Source: Pneumocystis sp. 'macacae' (lineage: Eukaryota; Ascomycota; Pneumocystomycetes; Pneumocystales; Pneumocystaceae). Taken from it: a stretch of DNA of 64,000 nucleotides. Position 1 is the first letter of the stretch. Each line of letters starts with the position of its first letter. The notes under the pieces were generated by a model, which had not been told where the DNA came from, did not search any database, and worked only from the letters and a program-made list of their open reading frames with translations. The DNA lies in NCBI GenBank assembly GCA_018127085.1, contig CM030732.1:372001-436000 (forward strand). The letters run 5' to 3'. This document shows, piece after piece, positions 12,201 to 25,990 of the stretch. The position numbers and the translations under genes are program-made.

Positions 12201-15200
12201 AAATCACAATATTTTTTTATGTTTGAATCCTTATTATCATTATTTATTACTTTATTTTCAGAGAGATCTATGGCATTACCACTTGATATTAATGAAACTA
12301 CAAAAAAAGAGCTTTCTCAAATTCTCTGTTTTGGACCTCTAACATATTCCGAAATTATTAAAAAAGTTCCAGAAAATTTATACAATAATAATGACTTTAA
12401 TAATGTCCTTACTTCTTTATGTGTTTATCGTGCACCAAAAGGACTCCATGATCGTGGAACATATGTTTTAAAAGAAGAATATTTTGATTTAATAGATCCA
12501 TATCATTATCATTATTCATGGAATCAACAGGAAGAAGCAAATTCTATTCTTAAAAAAAGAGCAAATGAAAAAGGTGTTTGTTATGACAAAGATAGAATAT
12601 CAAATTTAAAAATTCAACCAGTTGAGGATGGTCCATTCAAAGGACTAGGTTCCTTTACACAAACATTAACATTTGTAAAATTAATTTACTTATGTTTGCT
12701 TTATAGTATACATCAAGATCAAAAACCAGAATCACTTATCGATAAAGCTATCTACCTTTGTATTCTTGCAGTTAAACAGGAAACCATTCAACCACATGAA
12801 GATAAATCTTATAGTTTCATAAAGTTTGCTAATTCAAATTTTAAAGAAATTCCTTTTAATTGTGACTCAAGTAAAACGAATACTACATTAATATATCTTA
12901 TTTCAAATATGTTGCAGGAAAAAGATTTACAATTTATCTATGATAAAATCCATGTACTTTTATACTTAATAAAAGCATCTAATATTTCTTCTACAGATTC
13001 GAATGAAAATAATTTTACTCAAGACAAACAAAATTTATCAACTTTAATAGAAAAAACATCATTAGAATTTGAAAAAAAAAAGGAAGCAGCAAAAGAACGC
13101 CATGCAAAAATTATGGCACAGTTTCAACAACAACGACAAAGTTTTCTAGAGAAAAATTCAGATTTTGATATTCCAGAAATTTTAATGATTAATAACAATA
13201 ATGTAACTCAAACTACTAACACAGGGGATTGGCAATTTCCATCTGGAATATGTATTGTATGTCAAGAAGAAACTAACGAATTCCGTTTATATGGTTCATT
13301 GGGAATGATTCATCAAAGTCCATTGCTTCGTACTACTCCTTTAAATGATTTTGACTTCATACAAGATATTGTTGACCTCCCATGTGATTTAGATAGAAAT
13401 TTGGATCATATCCGACCTTATGGAATTGTTTTCAGAGACATAAAAAAACATAATACATCTAAAATTCATCCTAAAGAGGAAATCAATAAAAACTGTAATA
13501 TAGCTAAAGGATTCCCTCCTGCTCATGTATATCATGGATTATTCGCAACAAGCTGTGGTCATCTCATGCATGCTACATGCTTTAAAAGATTTTATAATTC
13601 TCTTGCATTAAGAATTCATAGTCAATTATCAAGAAATGCTCCTGAAAATATTTCTAAAAAGGAATATCTATGCCCATTATGTAAGAGTATGGGAAATGTT
13701 TTTTTTCCAATTATATGGAAAAAAAATAGAAAAATATATTCTGAAATCTGCAAACCAAATGTCTCATATAAAAAATGGATTTTAAACACTCTCAATTCAT
13801 CTTTAATGGCATTTGAATTGAGTATTAAGGACGAAAATAATAGCAGGAGCATACAATCAATTCAAAGGAAAATGGAGCAATTTTCATACGAAACACATTC
13901 AGATGAAAATGTTACAGAGTTTTCACAAAAAGAAAATAGCATAAATAGTATAGGAACTATGCAGGCATATACTTTTGATTCGATTGTAAAACCTATAGCC
14001 GATTTACTGAAGACTTCATTGTTTTTACCACGAAATAGGAATTACTCAATAAATAATTTTATTGAGCCTTTACTTTCTGAAACTGGTTTACGCATTCCTT
14101 TGCCTTTTTCTATCCAAATGAATTATAATAGCGAAGCAGATACTTTACACATTATGTATAGATTATTATCAGAAGTATTAAACATAAATTCCCAAGGATC
14201 GTCTGCAAAATGGCTAGAATCCAACATCTTTAGTCTTGAAAAATTATGGCATTTATTTAGTTACACTATATCGGGCATAGAAACAATACAAAGAGGAAAG
14301 GCTTCAATCTTGGATGGTGTTACTGGTTCTACACTTGTTAATGGAATGTCAGAGCAATCCAAAACTTTGCTTCGAATAATATGCGAAACAATTATAACTT
14401 ACATAACATTAGGACTTACTTCGAGATTTCAAAATAGTATCCAAAAAGAATTTTTAAAAAAAACAGAAACAAGAATTTACCAATTATTTTGTGGCCATCC
14501 AATTTATAAGGATACCCAACTAAAAATATATGAATTTAAACCTATACTTTCTGAAGATACGTTTTCAGTTTTAGTAGACTCTTGCTTTTGTATATTACCT
14601 ATGATGACTTTCGATGCACATCATCTTATAAGGATATGCTATTTAGCAGAAATAACAAAAATCGTAATCACCTTATTACAATTTTCTAGAGTTATAGGCT
14701 CTAATGGAAGATGGCCTAATGATATTCAGGACTCAATAGTGAATTTTAAAAAATTCGTTATATTTTGTTCTACAAAATTTAAAAACACAAGAAATATAGA
14801 ATATAATGATGTCATTTTACTAAGATGCAAACTTTTAGTTCGAAAGTATGCTTTAATATTTGTAAGAAAGGTTGCAATACTGATGTTCAGTAAATTTGGG
14901 GTAACATTTTCATCTAAAACAGAAATACAGAACAGAAGTAATTGTATTGCTAATGATGAACTTTCAAGGCTTACAGAGCTTATGCGTCTTCCTACTTTAG
15001 AAGAAATTTATTCTATTTCTCAAGGAGCTACAGAAATAGACCTTATTCAACAAGATCTTATTTTTGGCTGGATTACCCATCTTAATAGTGTCTACTTGTC
15101 TTCAAATAATAACGCTTTACAAGTTCATGATATATTATCACTTAACCACCCAACAATTTTAGAACTTTTAGCACTTCCATGGCATCTTCAAATTCTTCTT

Positions 15201-15687
15201 GAAAAAAGTATGGAAACCAAATGTCTTAAATGTAATACTATTCCACAAGCACCTGCTTTGTGTCTTTTTTGTGGTTTATTTGTTTGTAGTAGATCCACTT
15301 GTTGTTCAGAAGGAGATTTAGGTGAATGCAATATTCACATGCGGAAGTAAAATTATTTAAATTAATAATAAATAAATTCATTGTTTTTAGATGCGGAAAA
15401 AGTATTGGAATATATTTTTTAATAAAGGAATGCGCAATCTTATTTATACATGGTTCTAACGGAAGTTTTACAAATGCACCTTATATTGACATTCATGGCG
15501 AAACAGACTTCGAGTTAAGGCAAAAAAAAAAATCTACTATTTTTTATCTGATTTCTATAGACGTGGAAGGCCTCTTCATTTATATCAACATAGATATGAT
15601 ATAGGCGTTAGAAATTTATTTCTTCAGCACAATATACCTAGTTTTATCGCAAGAAAATTAGAATCTGTTTTGGATACGGGTAAATAA
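9264..15687 (+). CDS. UBR1: E3 ubiquitin ligase Ubr1 (N-recognin)
   Basis: Recognises N-degrons and ubiquitinates the protein with its E2. Exons 9264-9501, 9545-9701, 9746-9874, 9923-10968, 11010-11965, 12012-15346, 15391-15519 and 15561-15687 join in frame to 2038 residues (yeast Ubr1 1950). The UBR box zinc fold is at about residues 113-185 (CGHVF, YHCRNCSVDDTCVLCSRCF, GGGCCDCGDPDAWK). A Glu/Lys-rich helix precedes the RING-H2 finger at about 1256-1405 (CIVCQEE...TSCGHLMHATCF...CPLCKS). The C-terminal autoinhibitory Cys/His domain starts at CLKCNTIPQAP and ends with LRRGRPLHLYQHRYD and IPSFIARKLES. The last intron (15520-15560) begins GC, not GT; see findings. Confidence 0.95.
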
Positions 15688-16398
15688 ATATTTAAATAAT
15701 AAATACTTTATTTACAATAAAAGGCGGCTGGACTACACTATAGAAATATAATAGTTTCAATTTCGTAGTAGACATTTTTAAAAATATTATAATTTATATT
15801 TCATACGTCTAATGTATCACTACTATTTTTTATAGAATATCTATTAGCTAAAGTATTCTAATCGAATGGTCTAATCTGTCCTAGATTTAGAAATAAATTT
15901 ACCAATATTAATCAATTTATCCTTATCTTTAAACATATTAAAACAAAAGAAAATTATCCTTTTTTTTTTTTTAAAAAACTTCTAAATAATTCTTTTATAA
16001 ATTAAAAAAAATAATTAAAAACTAATGGATTTATAAAACATATTAAAAACATAATTTTATATGTTTTTAAACAATAATTTCTACTTGAATAATGGGAAAT
16101 ATTGAAAATATATCAAACATCTTTCTACAACTTAATAAAACTTTTTTCAAATATCCTATAAATATTTTAAATTTTTAAACAAGATATGTTTAAAAAATAA
16201 ACATAATTCATAAAAATTAATATTGCAATTCATCCAATAAAATTTAAATTTCGAGCTTTTACTAAACAATTAAAAATGATAAAATTATTAACACCTAAAA
16301 AAATAAAAAAATAAAAAAATAAAAAAATAAATCTAAAAATAACGTTCAAACACTTATAACATATGAAATTTCCCTTCAAATATATTTTCTGAAATAAA
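15688..16398. repeat. Intergenic spacer UBR1-PRP2 with an A-rich octamer microsatellite
   Basis: About 710 bp with no coding frame. At 16296-16331 a TAAAAAAA unit is repeated about four times. The rest is AT-rich and unremarkable. Confidence 0.6.
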
Positions 16399-19300
16399 AT
16401 GTCTTTAGAATCATGGATATCAGATAAAACAATAAAAGTAAAAACTATTTTAAAACTATAATATATTAAATCTAACAAAACAATCAAGTTTTTGAAAATC
16501 TCAGAAGTATCTATAGTAAATTATATTATTAGTGAAGGTATATAATTATTATGATCAACAAATATTTTTTAATAAAAATTAGCATCTATTGCTCAAAGTC
16601 CAGAATCTCTTTTTACAAAACTATGTAATCTTGGATTTCCAGACAGTTCAGAAGGGAAAATTTTCGCAGATGAGTTATTTATTCGTGTTCCCAGAAAATC
16701 AAAGGCCGAAGTATGCAATGAAAAATATATTATCACTGTTACTAAAGTTATCAGACGAAAAATAAAAACACTTCTAATCAAAATAAAGAACTAAACATTT
16801 TCTCTTTAAAAAAAGGAAATACATCATTTGAAGATGTTATTGAAGAAAAAGAATATAAATTATCAATTAATATTCCTCTTAAAAAAGAAAAAAGTTTTAA
16901 TAAAAAAAATAAAATAAAAAAACAGGAAAATGAAAATAGATGGATAAGCGATGAAGATGAGCACGAAGAGAGAATAAAAAAGAGACAGAAGTTTGAAGAT
17001 AGTCACAATATAGCCAAAAATATCAAAGAATATGAAGATGAATTACAAAAAGCAGAAGATGAGCGAATCAAAGATCTTAAAGAAAGAGATGAGTTTTCAG
17101 AAAGATTAAGAGATAAGGATCAGGAAAAAACAAGAAAAATAGTTGAGGATAGATCTTCAAAAGTTTCTACAGATGCATTAGCTCGTAGAAAACTAGCAAA
17201 TGATACAGAAGCAAGAAATGCAGCTTTGCCTCAATTACGAGAAAGAAGCAGACAACAATACCTAAGTCTTCGAGAAAAACAACAGATAGCCCTCCTTGAA
17301 AAAGAAATATCTGAGATGGAAATCATTTTTGATGGTGTTAAACTAACAAGAAGAGAAATAGAAGAAATGAATTATAAAAAAGAAGTTTTACGTTTAGCAA
17401 AACAAAGAGCAAGCATTGATGAAGGATATGATGGTTATGTCATTCCAGAAGATTATATTACTGAAAAGGGAAAAATAGATAAAAAAAAAAAAGAAGAAGC
17501 TCTATACAAACGCTATCAAGATAATGAACGTGAAGAAGATAAGTTTATCACTGAACAGGATCAGTGGGAAGAATATCAAACAAACAAAGCTACAGCAAAA
17601 GTAGGAACATTAAATAAAATAATGCCAGAAGAGTTCGAATATGTTTTTGATGATACTCAAAAGATAGATTTTGTTTTAAGAAATACACTTGAAGGTGTTT
17701 TTATAAATAAAGAACAAAGAATTATGGAAAGAAAAATCAAAGAAGCAGAAGAAAAAGGTAAAATAGTAATTCTATTATTTATTTTTTTTTATTTTTTTTA
17801 GCAAATTCTATTGAAGAAACAAGAAAAAATTTACCTATATATACATTTAAAGAAGAACTACTGGATGCTATTTCTAACTATCAAATTCTTATTATTGTCG
17901 GAGAAACAGGATCGGGAAAAACAACACAAATTCCACAATATCTTCATGAAGCCGGATATACTAAAAACAATCAAAAAATCGGATGCACTCAACCACGTAG
18001 AGTAGCGGCAATGTCAGTAGCAGCTCGTGTAGCAGAGGAAATGGGTGTGAAAATGGGAAATGAAGTAGGATATTCCATAAGATTTGAGGATTGTACAAGC
18101 GATAAAACTATTATAAAATATATGACAGATGGAATGCTTCTAAGGGAATTCTTAACAACTCCTGATCTTAATGATTATTCAGCATTAATGATAGACGAAG
18201 CTCACGAGCGAACTTTACATACTGATATATTATTTGGTCTAGTAAAAGATATAGCACGATTTAGGCCAGAATTAAAACTTCTTGTATCTTCTGCTACAAT
18301 GGATGCTCAAAAGTTCGCAGCATATTTTGATGATGCACCAATTTTTAATATTCCTGGACGTAGATATCCTGTTGATTTACATTATACACAACATCCAGAA
18401 GCAAATTATCTTCATGCTGCTATAACAACTATTTTTCAAATTCATACTACTCAAGGAAAAGGAGATATATTAGTTTTTCTTACAGGACAAGAGGAAATTG
18501 ATGCAGCAACAGAAAATCTTCAAGAAACATGTCGTAAACTTGGAAAAAAAATCAAAGAGATGATAATTGCCCCGATTTATGCGAATTTACCGTCCGAACT
18601 GCAATCTAAAATTTTTGAACCTACTCCGGAAGGTGCTCGAAAAGTTGTTCTAGCTACAAATATTGCAGAAACATCTATTACTATTGATGGTATTGTTTAT
18701 GTTATAGATCCAGGCTTTGTTAAAGAAAATATCTATAATCCTCGAACAGGGATGGAATCGCTTGTTGTTACACCATGCTCTCGTGCATCAGCAAATCAGC
18801 GTAGTGGTCGTGCAGGTCGAGTGGGTCCCGGTAAATGCTTTAGATTGTATACATGGTGGGCATATCATAATGAATTAGACGAAAATACCACACCAGAAAT
18901 TCAGCGTGTTAATTTAGGGAACGTAGTTCTTCTACTAAAATCTCTTGGTATTAATGATCTTGTTGGATTTGATTTTATGGATCCTCCTCCTGTTGAAACA
19001 TTAAGCCGTGCATTAGAACAACTCTATGCACTTGGAGCATTAAACGACAAAGGCGAACTTACAAAAGTTGGGCGCCAAATGGCAGAGTTTCCAACAAGTA
19101 ATATACAAATTCAATGATAAATAATATTCTAATACTTTTAAAGATCCAATGCTAGCAAAAGCAATTTTATGTAGCAGTAGATATGGTTGCGTCGAAGAAG
19201 TTCTTTCTATAGTTAGTATGTTAGGTGAAAGTTCTTCAATATTTTATCGTCCCAAAGATAAAAAATTTCATGCAGATAAAGCTAGACAAAATTTTACAAG

Positions 19301-19937
19301 ACCCGGCGGTGATCATTTAACATTATTAAATATTTGGAATGAGGTAGAATAATATCTTAAAAATACTCCTAATTTATCCTAGTGGGTTGATACAAACTTT
19401 TCATATCAATGGGCAAGAGAAAATTTTCTTCAGTATAGATCTCTCACACGTGTTAGAGATGTTAGAGATCAATTGGCCCGCTTAGTAGGAAAAATAATTT
19501 ACTAAAAACAATCAGTTAATTTTTCTATATAGTGTGAACGCGTTGAAATTGTTATCACTAGCATAACATCATCAGATATTCTACCTATTCAAAAATCTAT
19601 TACAGCAGGATTTTTTTATAATGCAGCAAGAGTACAAAGATCTGGTGATTCATATAGAACGATAAAATCAGGCCAAACAGTGTATATTCATCCTAGCAGT
19701 GTCTTGTTCAGCATTAATCCCAAGTATCTTAACTAATAACTGCATTTACCAAATATTAACTAAACTAGATGGATATTATACTATGAACTAGTTTTAACTA
19801 GTAAAGAATACTGTCGACAAGTAATGGAAATCAAACCAGAGTGGCTTGTCGAAGTTTCTCCACATTATTATAAGTCTAAAGATATTCAAGAGTTTAACAT
19901 AAAAATGGGAATAACAAAAAAAACAGAAAAAATATAA
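16399..19937 (+). CDS. PRP2: Pre-mRNA-splicing DEAH-box ATPase Prp2 (DHX16 / Cdc28)
   Basis: RNA helicase that, with its G-patch partner, remodels the spliceosome before the first transesterification. Nine exons (16399-16437, 16489-16537, 16583-16710, 16755-17757, 17802-19097, 19144-19343, 19383-19484, 19533-19723, 19769-19937) join in frame to 1058 residues, typical of Prp2. A short N-terminal domain ([19 protein letters not shown]) is followed by a long charged arm (about residues 75-400). Helicase motifs: GETGSGKTT near residue 440, DEAH near 538, SAT near 569, NIAETSIT, and [14 protein letters not shown] near 738, then the winged-helix/ratchet and OB-fold. It resembles S. pombe Cdc28 and human DHX16 more than Prp16, Prp22 or Prp43. 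Converges on GPN2, with 178 bp between the stops. Confidence 0.93.
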
Positions 19938-20115
19938 TACTTTTTGTAAATAGTCAGTCATAAATTCCATTATATAGTCAAATATGTATCATTAATGAGA
20001 TTTACAACAACAAAAATTGTTAGCTATATGTTAAATCATCATTATGTATTAAATATACATCTTTATTAAAATCGCATATAAATGATAAGAAATTCAATAG
20101 GAAAACACATCTGAC

Positions 20116-21326
20116 TTATTCTATTCGTTCATGAATTTGAATAGAAGCAGATTCATCAATCCATTGTCTAGCTTCATGCTTATCATACGCTTTTTTATTT
20201 GTAATCCAACGTTCTTGAACATCATGCACACTTCTTTCGTAACTCCATCCTTGTCGCACTAATAGATATAATTACAATAATTTAATATAAATTAACTTAC
20301 TTGCAACACTAAACAGACTATCACGAGTACTTTCTGATGCACCAAAAACATATCCATTAGCCTTATCAATCACAGACAATAATCTCGCCATAGAGATTTT
20401 ATCCTAAACGTAATTAACTACGTTTAAAATAACTAATAAAATATATACATCTATACACAATGTCTCAAATCCTATCAATCCAAAACTTTCAATCATATCA
20501 CAAATAGCAGTATTTAAAGAAGTAAATGAAGATAAGATAGAATCTTTTTCTAAATGAGGCAATAGACGTGATAAATCCTGGACTTCAGTATAAAAGTCCA
20601 AATTAAACACTAAACATAAATTAAAATAAATAATATCATAAAAACACTTACAGAGATCTCCATACATGCCTATTAAATCAATTTTACTTAAAACATTCAC
20701 ATGTGGAAGATCCATTTGTAACATGCTACGTAAACTTAACATAAGAACACTTATATATTTCGAAGGATCAGCACAATAGTGTGAATCTACAAGGTGTACA
20801 ACAACTAACTAAAGAAAATAATAAATAAATAAATAAAAAAAACAACATCTTACTCTGTAATTCATTTTCCCTAACCTAGAAACAACCTTTTGTAAAGAAC
20901 TATGATGAGTAAAAAGTTCCACCTGGCCAGGGCAATCAAAAAGAATATAATCATCTATTTTTGTAAACTATTTTGACTATTCTCACATATTCTACCTCCT
21001 AAATATTCAAGTCCTTCTTTTAACCATTTAAAATTCTCTTCTAAAACTTCCAATGCGTAAATAACAGCCCCATTAGGCCCCAAACCAGTTTCTTTCATGA
21101 TTTCATTCACGGATATAAGTTGACGAATGTCCAAAGAACATGGATATGAGACATAATCATTTGCCGGGTCAAGATTCACAATTGATGATTTTCTTCCAAG
21201 AGCACCAAAAAATAAATGCATCCCATGACAATATGTAGTTTTCCCACTACCAGGGGGTCCAATAACTATCTTTACTAGATTAATTAAAATGTTGATCTAC
21301 AATGATCTTACTTGACCGAAAGGCAT
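20116..21326 (-). CDS. GPN2: GPN-loop GTPase 2
   Basis: Cytoplasmic GTPase of the GPN family, needed for RNA polymerase II assembly and nuclear import. Seven exons (21326-21312, 21269-20996, 20954-20854, 20808-20652, 20609-20449, 20403-20301, 20258-20116) join in frame to 317 residues, typical of GPN2. Seen: P-loop GPPGSGKT right after the start (MPFGQIVIGPPGSGKT), the Gly-Pro-Asn loop in ETGLGPNGA, switch II DCPGQVELF, and a base-recognition loop LSKIDL. The LFNLDFYTEVQDLS segment separates it from GPN1 and GPN3. The first exon codes only five residues, so it is easily missed. Confidence 0.94.
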
Positions 21327-21554
21327 CTAAAACTTTAGAAACAAAACATTTTTTCTAAACATTTTAATTACTAAAATAAAACCCTAAATGTCTTTTATAT
21401 AAAAATACCCAGCTTACAAATGACTTTGTGCAGAAAAAGAAAACCACAACACTAAAAGATTCAACAATTCAGTCAATTTTACTTTATTTAGAGTTAATAT
21501 ATTTTTTTACACAATAAATGTTACGAAACTTTCTCCTAAAAATCTTTAAATACC
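21327..21554. promoter_or_regulatory. Bidirectional promoter GPN2 / TYS1
   Basis: 228 bp separate two divergent start codons. The motif AAAACCCTAAA occurs at about 21375-21385, one of several AACCCTA (telo-box-like) elements near transcription starts in this window. Function is inferred from position only. Confidence 0.5.
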
Positions 21555-22921
21555 ATGACTTTTACAAAAGAAATAATCAATGAGAAATATGATCTTATTG
21601 TACGTCGTCTTGAAGAAATATTAGGTGCTGAGAAGCTTAAAAAAATCTTAGAAGAACGGGATCTAAAACTTTATTGGTATATATATATAGGATATAAAAA
21701 CAAGTTAAAGTTTAAACTAGGGGTACTTCTCCTACAGGAAGACCTCATTGTGGTATTTATATTCTATGAAATACGTAGAATTCTTTAATTAATTAGGATA
21801 CTTTGTTCCTATGATTAAAATAGCAGACTTTCTAAAATCAGGAGCAGAGGTAGAAAAAACCACTTGTAAACTTTTTATTTATAATTTTCCAGGTTACTAT
21901 TCTTTTTGCAGGTGAATTTGTGTATTATCTGTTTTTAATCATTTTCTCTAACTAAAAAAGATATTCATGCTTTTTTGGATAATCTTAAAGCACCCATTGA
22001 CATTGTAGAATATAGAGTTAGATATTATGAATTTGTCATTAAAGCAATGCTTAAGTCAATTGGAGTCTCAATAAAGAAGCTTCGATTTGTTCTCGGGTCT
22101 TCCTATCAACTAACTCCCAAGTACTGTATGGATAATTTTCGTCTTTGTACAATTGTTACAGAACATGATGCAAAAAAAGCTGGTGCAGAAGTTGTAAAAC
22201 AAGTAGAAAACCCCCTTCTTTCGGGACTTTTATATCCTGGGATGCAGGCGTTGGATGAAGAGTATCTAGACTGTGATGCTCAATTTGGAGGAGTTGATCA
22301 AAGAAAAATTTTTACTTTTGCAGAAAAATATCTTCCAACACTTGGATACAAAAAAAGAATACATCTCATGAGTCCAATGATACCAGGTCTTGCAGGAGGG
22401 TAAAAAAAATTGATGTAGTTATTTCTCTAAAAGATCTCAGAAAAATGTCTGCTTCAGGAAATGAAAATAACAAAATTGATATTTTAGATAATATTGAGAC
22501 AATTGAAAGAAAAATAAACCGAGCATTTTGTCAAGAAGGAGTTATTGAAAATAATGGACTTTTAGCATTCGTAAAACACATAATTTTCCCCGTTCTTGAA
22601 CTTAAAGAAATTCCAATATTAAAAATCAATAGAGATGACAAATGGGGGGGTCCACTTTCTTATACTTGTTATGATCTTTTAGAATCAGACTTTGCAAATA
22701 GAAAGGTAAAGTAAATATAAAGTACTAAATAAGACTAAAATATCCAGTTATTTCCTCAGGATCTCAAATTTGCTATCATTAATGAACTCAATCATCTTTT
22801 AGAACCTATTCGAAAAGAATTTAAGGAAAATAAAGAATTTCAAGAAGTACTTCAATTTGCTTATCCAAATGAAAAGAAGCAGAAATATAAAAAGGTTTCT
22901 GAAAATACTAAATCTGCTTAA
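21555..22921 (+). CDS. TYS1: Tyrosyl-tRNA synthetase, cytoplasmic
   Basis: Class I synthetase that charges tRNA-Tyr. Exons 21555-21676, 21721-21752, 21797-21849, 21893-21911, 21961-22399, 22441-22705 and 22760-22921 join in frame to 363 residues. The HIGH-equivalent is PHCGY in [13 protein letters not shown], split by an intron; the ATP loop KMSAS straddles the exon 5-6 junction (GGKMSASG). Tyr-binding region: YQLTPKY and [13 protein letters not shown]. The protein stops soon after the anticodon-binding domain with a Lys-rich tail and lacks the EMAP-II extension of animals. Exon 4 is only 19 nt. Confidence 0.95.
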
Positions 22922-23155
22922 TAAATATATATTTACTCTTATTTAAAATACTAATCATTACTTGAATAATTTTCAAAAATCCAATTATTTTTTATCTATT
23001 AATTATAATAATATTCTTTTTCCGCTAAATGCATGTTTTCATAATACACCTGATTTCTAAACTTTCCATTTAAATTATCATTATCAATTATATCGAAACA
23101 ATATTCACTATAAATATAAATATTAAATATAAATATTAAATATAAATATTAAATA
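22922..23155. repeat. Spacer with a 13-bp tandem repeat abutting the muskelin start codon
   Basis: At about 23112-23154 the unit TATAAATATTAAA is repeated three times and ends one or two bases before the ATG at 23156. It will lie in the promoter or 5' UTR of the next gene. The rest of this 234-bp spacer is plain AT-rich sequence. Confidence 0.7.
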
Positions 23156-25990
23156 ATGGTTATCAATGATGGCTATGAAAATGGCCAAGATCCCATAGAA
23201 AAAGAACTTGCTAATGAAAGAAGCCATGACATCATTTATAGTATAGATTCATGGTCATCATATAGCTCTACGTACCATCCATCTCATATTTTAGTCGATA
23301 ATCCCAAAGATCAAGGATCAAGATGGAGTTCAATCAACACAAAAGAACAATATATTATAATAAAGTTAAATCAGCTATCTATTGTAGTGTATAAATACAA
23401 TTCTATTTGTTTAATACATAATTTAGGTAAAAGAGATCACTTTCGGAAAGTATCATAAACCTCACGTTTGCAATCTCAAAGAGTAGTTAACTCTAATGCA
23501 TACCATATTGCAAAAGATTAATAGTAATTTAGACTAAAAGTATATGGTGGGCCTTCTAGAAATAGTATGCTTCTTCTTTTGCATACTGGTAGTAATTTAT
23601 TTATAAAAAATCTTAACAAAAACTTATACTAGGTCTTATGAATGATGTTGAATCTGAATCTTTTCAATTATTAAGGAAAAGTGAAAAACACAACACTCAT
23701 GTTCCTATACGTTTTCTAAAAATTGTTCCGTTAGAAGTCTGGGGTACTGATTTTAATTTTTCGGTAGGTTTGATTTCAATATTGATAATAAAATATAATG
23801 TTTTTTCACCTATTAGATATGGTATGTAAAAATACATGGATGGACATGCAAAAAAATTGTAGAAAATGCTATGAATAATTTAGAATCAAAACTAGAAACA
23901 TATGCATTAAAACTTACTCTTACACATCTTCGTCGTCGAAATTCTATTAAAACATTCAATTTGTTGTCTTCTTTATTTGAATTAGAACTAGAACATCCTT
24001 TTTTAAATAATATATATCAAACATTAGTAATAAATGGTGATTTTATAAAAGCGGAACTCTTAATTGATGAAGCAGAGTCAATGGGTGCATTTGATGAATA
24101 TATATCAAGAGAAAGCTATACTTCATTATGGATCGAAAACATACATTCAGATTTATATCAAATCCCAAGTGCAAGAGGGGGTCATCAAATGTGTATTGAT
24201 CAAAAGGTATATCAAAATCAAAGTTTTTAATTAATTAATTATTCGAAGGAGAGAATAATATATCTTTTTGGAGGATGGGATGGATATAAAGATTTGTCAG
24301 ACTTTTGGTCATATTCTATAGAATATAATACATGGAAAAAAATATCCGATAATACATTATTGTTAGTATAATTCTAAATTCTAGAACTTTATTGATTTAA
24401 AAGACAAAATGGTCCATCACCTAGGTCTTGTCATAGAATGTGTTTCGATTCAAAAGAAAAAAAAATTTATCTACTTGGAAAATTTATTGAAGCAAATCAA
24501 AGAAATCAAAAAAATATCAATATAGCGGATTTTTGGACATGGGATATAAAAACTGAAAAATGGGAATGCATTTCTGAAAACACTTTGGTAAATAGAGAAA
24601 TTTCGTATATTATTAATTATAATATATTCTAGAATGATAATGGTCCATCTTTAATTTTTGATCATGCAATGTGTATAGATGAAAATAATCAAATAATATA
24701 CGTCTTTGGAGGTAGAATAGTAACGCTAGACCCCTCCGTAAATGTATAAAATTCATTTATTTTAATTTATTCTAAAAACTATAGAAATTTAGTGATTTCT
24801 TTTCTTATTCTATATCAAATCGCACTTGGAAAATTCTTAGGTATATCATACTTTTTTAGTTTCTAATCAATATTTATAATTATTTAGAAAAGATAGTAAT
24901 TCATTAATACCTACAATAAATACTTTAAGATCAAGAATAGGACATTCAATGCTTTTTGAACCCATTCTTAAATGTCTTTTTATTTTTGCTGGACAACGTT
25001 CTAGAGAATATCTTTCAGATTTCTATCTTTATGATATAGATAAAGATAAAGTTTTTGTTGTAAGTATGGATTATTCTAAAGATGGAGGACCTGGTGGTGG
25101 ATTTACACAAAGTGCTACTTTAAATTTAAAAAAAAAAGAAATTATAATACTAAGCGGGTTGTTAAAAGACAAAAAAAGTAGCCAAGAAATGGTCAAAAGT
25201 TCTGCTTGGGTTTATTATTATGGAAACAGTATAAAACATGGGATTTGGAATAAAATTAATCAAAATAACAATAGTGATACCACAAAAAATAAAAATAAAC
25301 CTTGTCCTAGGTATATTATTAAAATAACATTTTGATCTGACAAATATTTAGATATGCTCACCAACTTATATATGACGAAAAATCTGAATTACACTTTCTG
25401 TAATACAAATACCTATAATTATCTTTATAATTAATAAATATTTTAGCTATGGTGGAAATCCAAGAAATAAAAATTTTCCAAAAGAAAGATTAGGTGATTT
25501 TTGGACACTCAAATTACAAAAGTATCACTTAATTATCTAAAATGTTTACTTATGTATTATAGACCAACTGTTTCGGAAATTTCAAGACGTTTGAAATTAT
25601 ATTTACGAAAACAAAAGTATTTTTTAAAGAATTATTGATTTAATAAAATTAACTTATTATAGATTTAGAGAACTTTGTCGTATACTATCCTCAATTGATG
25701 CATTATCATATTTACGTAACGAACTTTCATCTTTACTTGATCATTCAAACAAAGAGGAAATCTATTCATTTTATTCTCTTATAACAAATGAATTATTCGC
25801 TCCAAAATCAGGTCAGTTAAAAAGAATTTCGAATATATATTTATAAGCTTTAGAAAAATACTCTAACAGTGCAAAAATGAAAAACCTAATACATACTCTT
25901 AGAATGGAAGTTTTCGATATTCTAATTAATTTTTTTCCTCAAAATTGGAGAGGTCCCAACGAAAAATTATTAGATTTAATTAAATTATAA
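23156..25990 (+). CDS. MKLN1: Muskelin (kelch-repeat subunit of the CTLH/GID ubiquitin ligase)
   Basis: Substrate-side subunit of the CTLH (GID) E3 complex. Fifteen exons: 23156-23383, 23427-23482, 23533-23588, 23633-23763, 23817-24206, 24249-24361, 24404-24587, 24633-24737, 24785-24840, 24888-25310, 25352-25399, 25447-25521, 25563-25616, 25663-25811, 25854-25990; all joins keep frame, giving 734 residues (human 735). Domains: discoidin-like domain ([47 protein letters not shown]), LisH/CTLH helices (RRRNSIKTFNLL, LVINGDFIKAE), then a six-blade kelch propeller (RGGHQMCID, YLFGGWDG, RSCHRMCFD, RIGHSMLFE, FIFAGQRS, YAHQLIYDE, LYGGNPRNKN) and the muskelin C-terminus. This is the animal/filamentous-fungus type of kelch protein, absent from budding yeast as far as I know. 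Confidence 0.95.

Noticed and set aside
15510..15545. Frameshift or sequencing error in the A11 tract of UBR1
   Set aside because: A GC-AG intron explains it and restores the conserved LRRGRPL; an error remains possible but is not needed.
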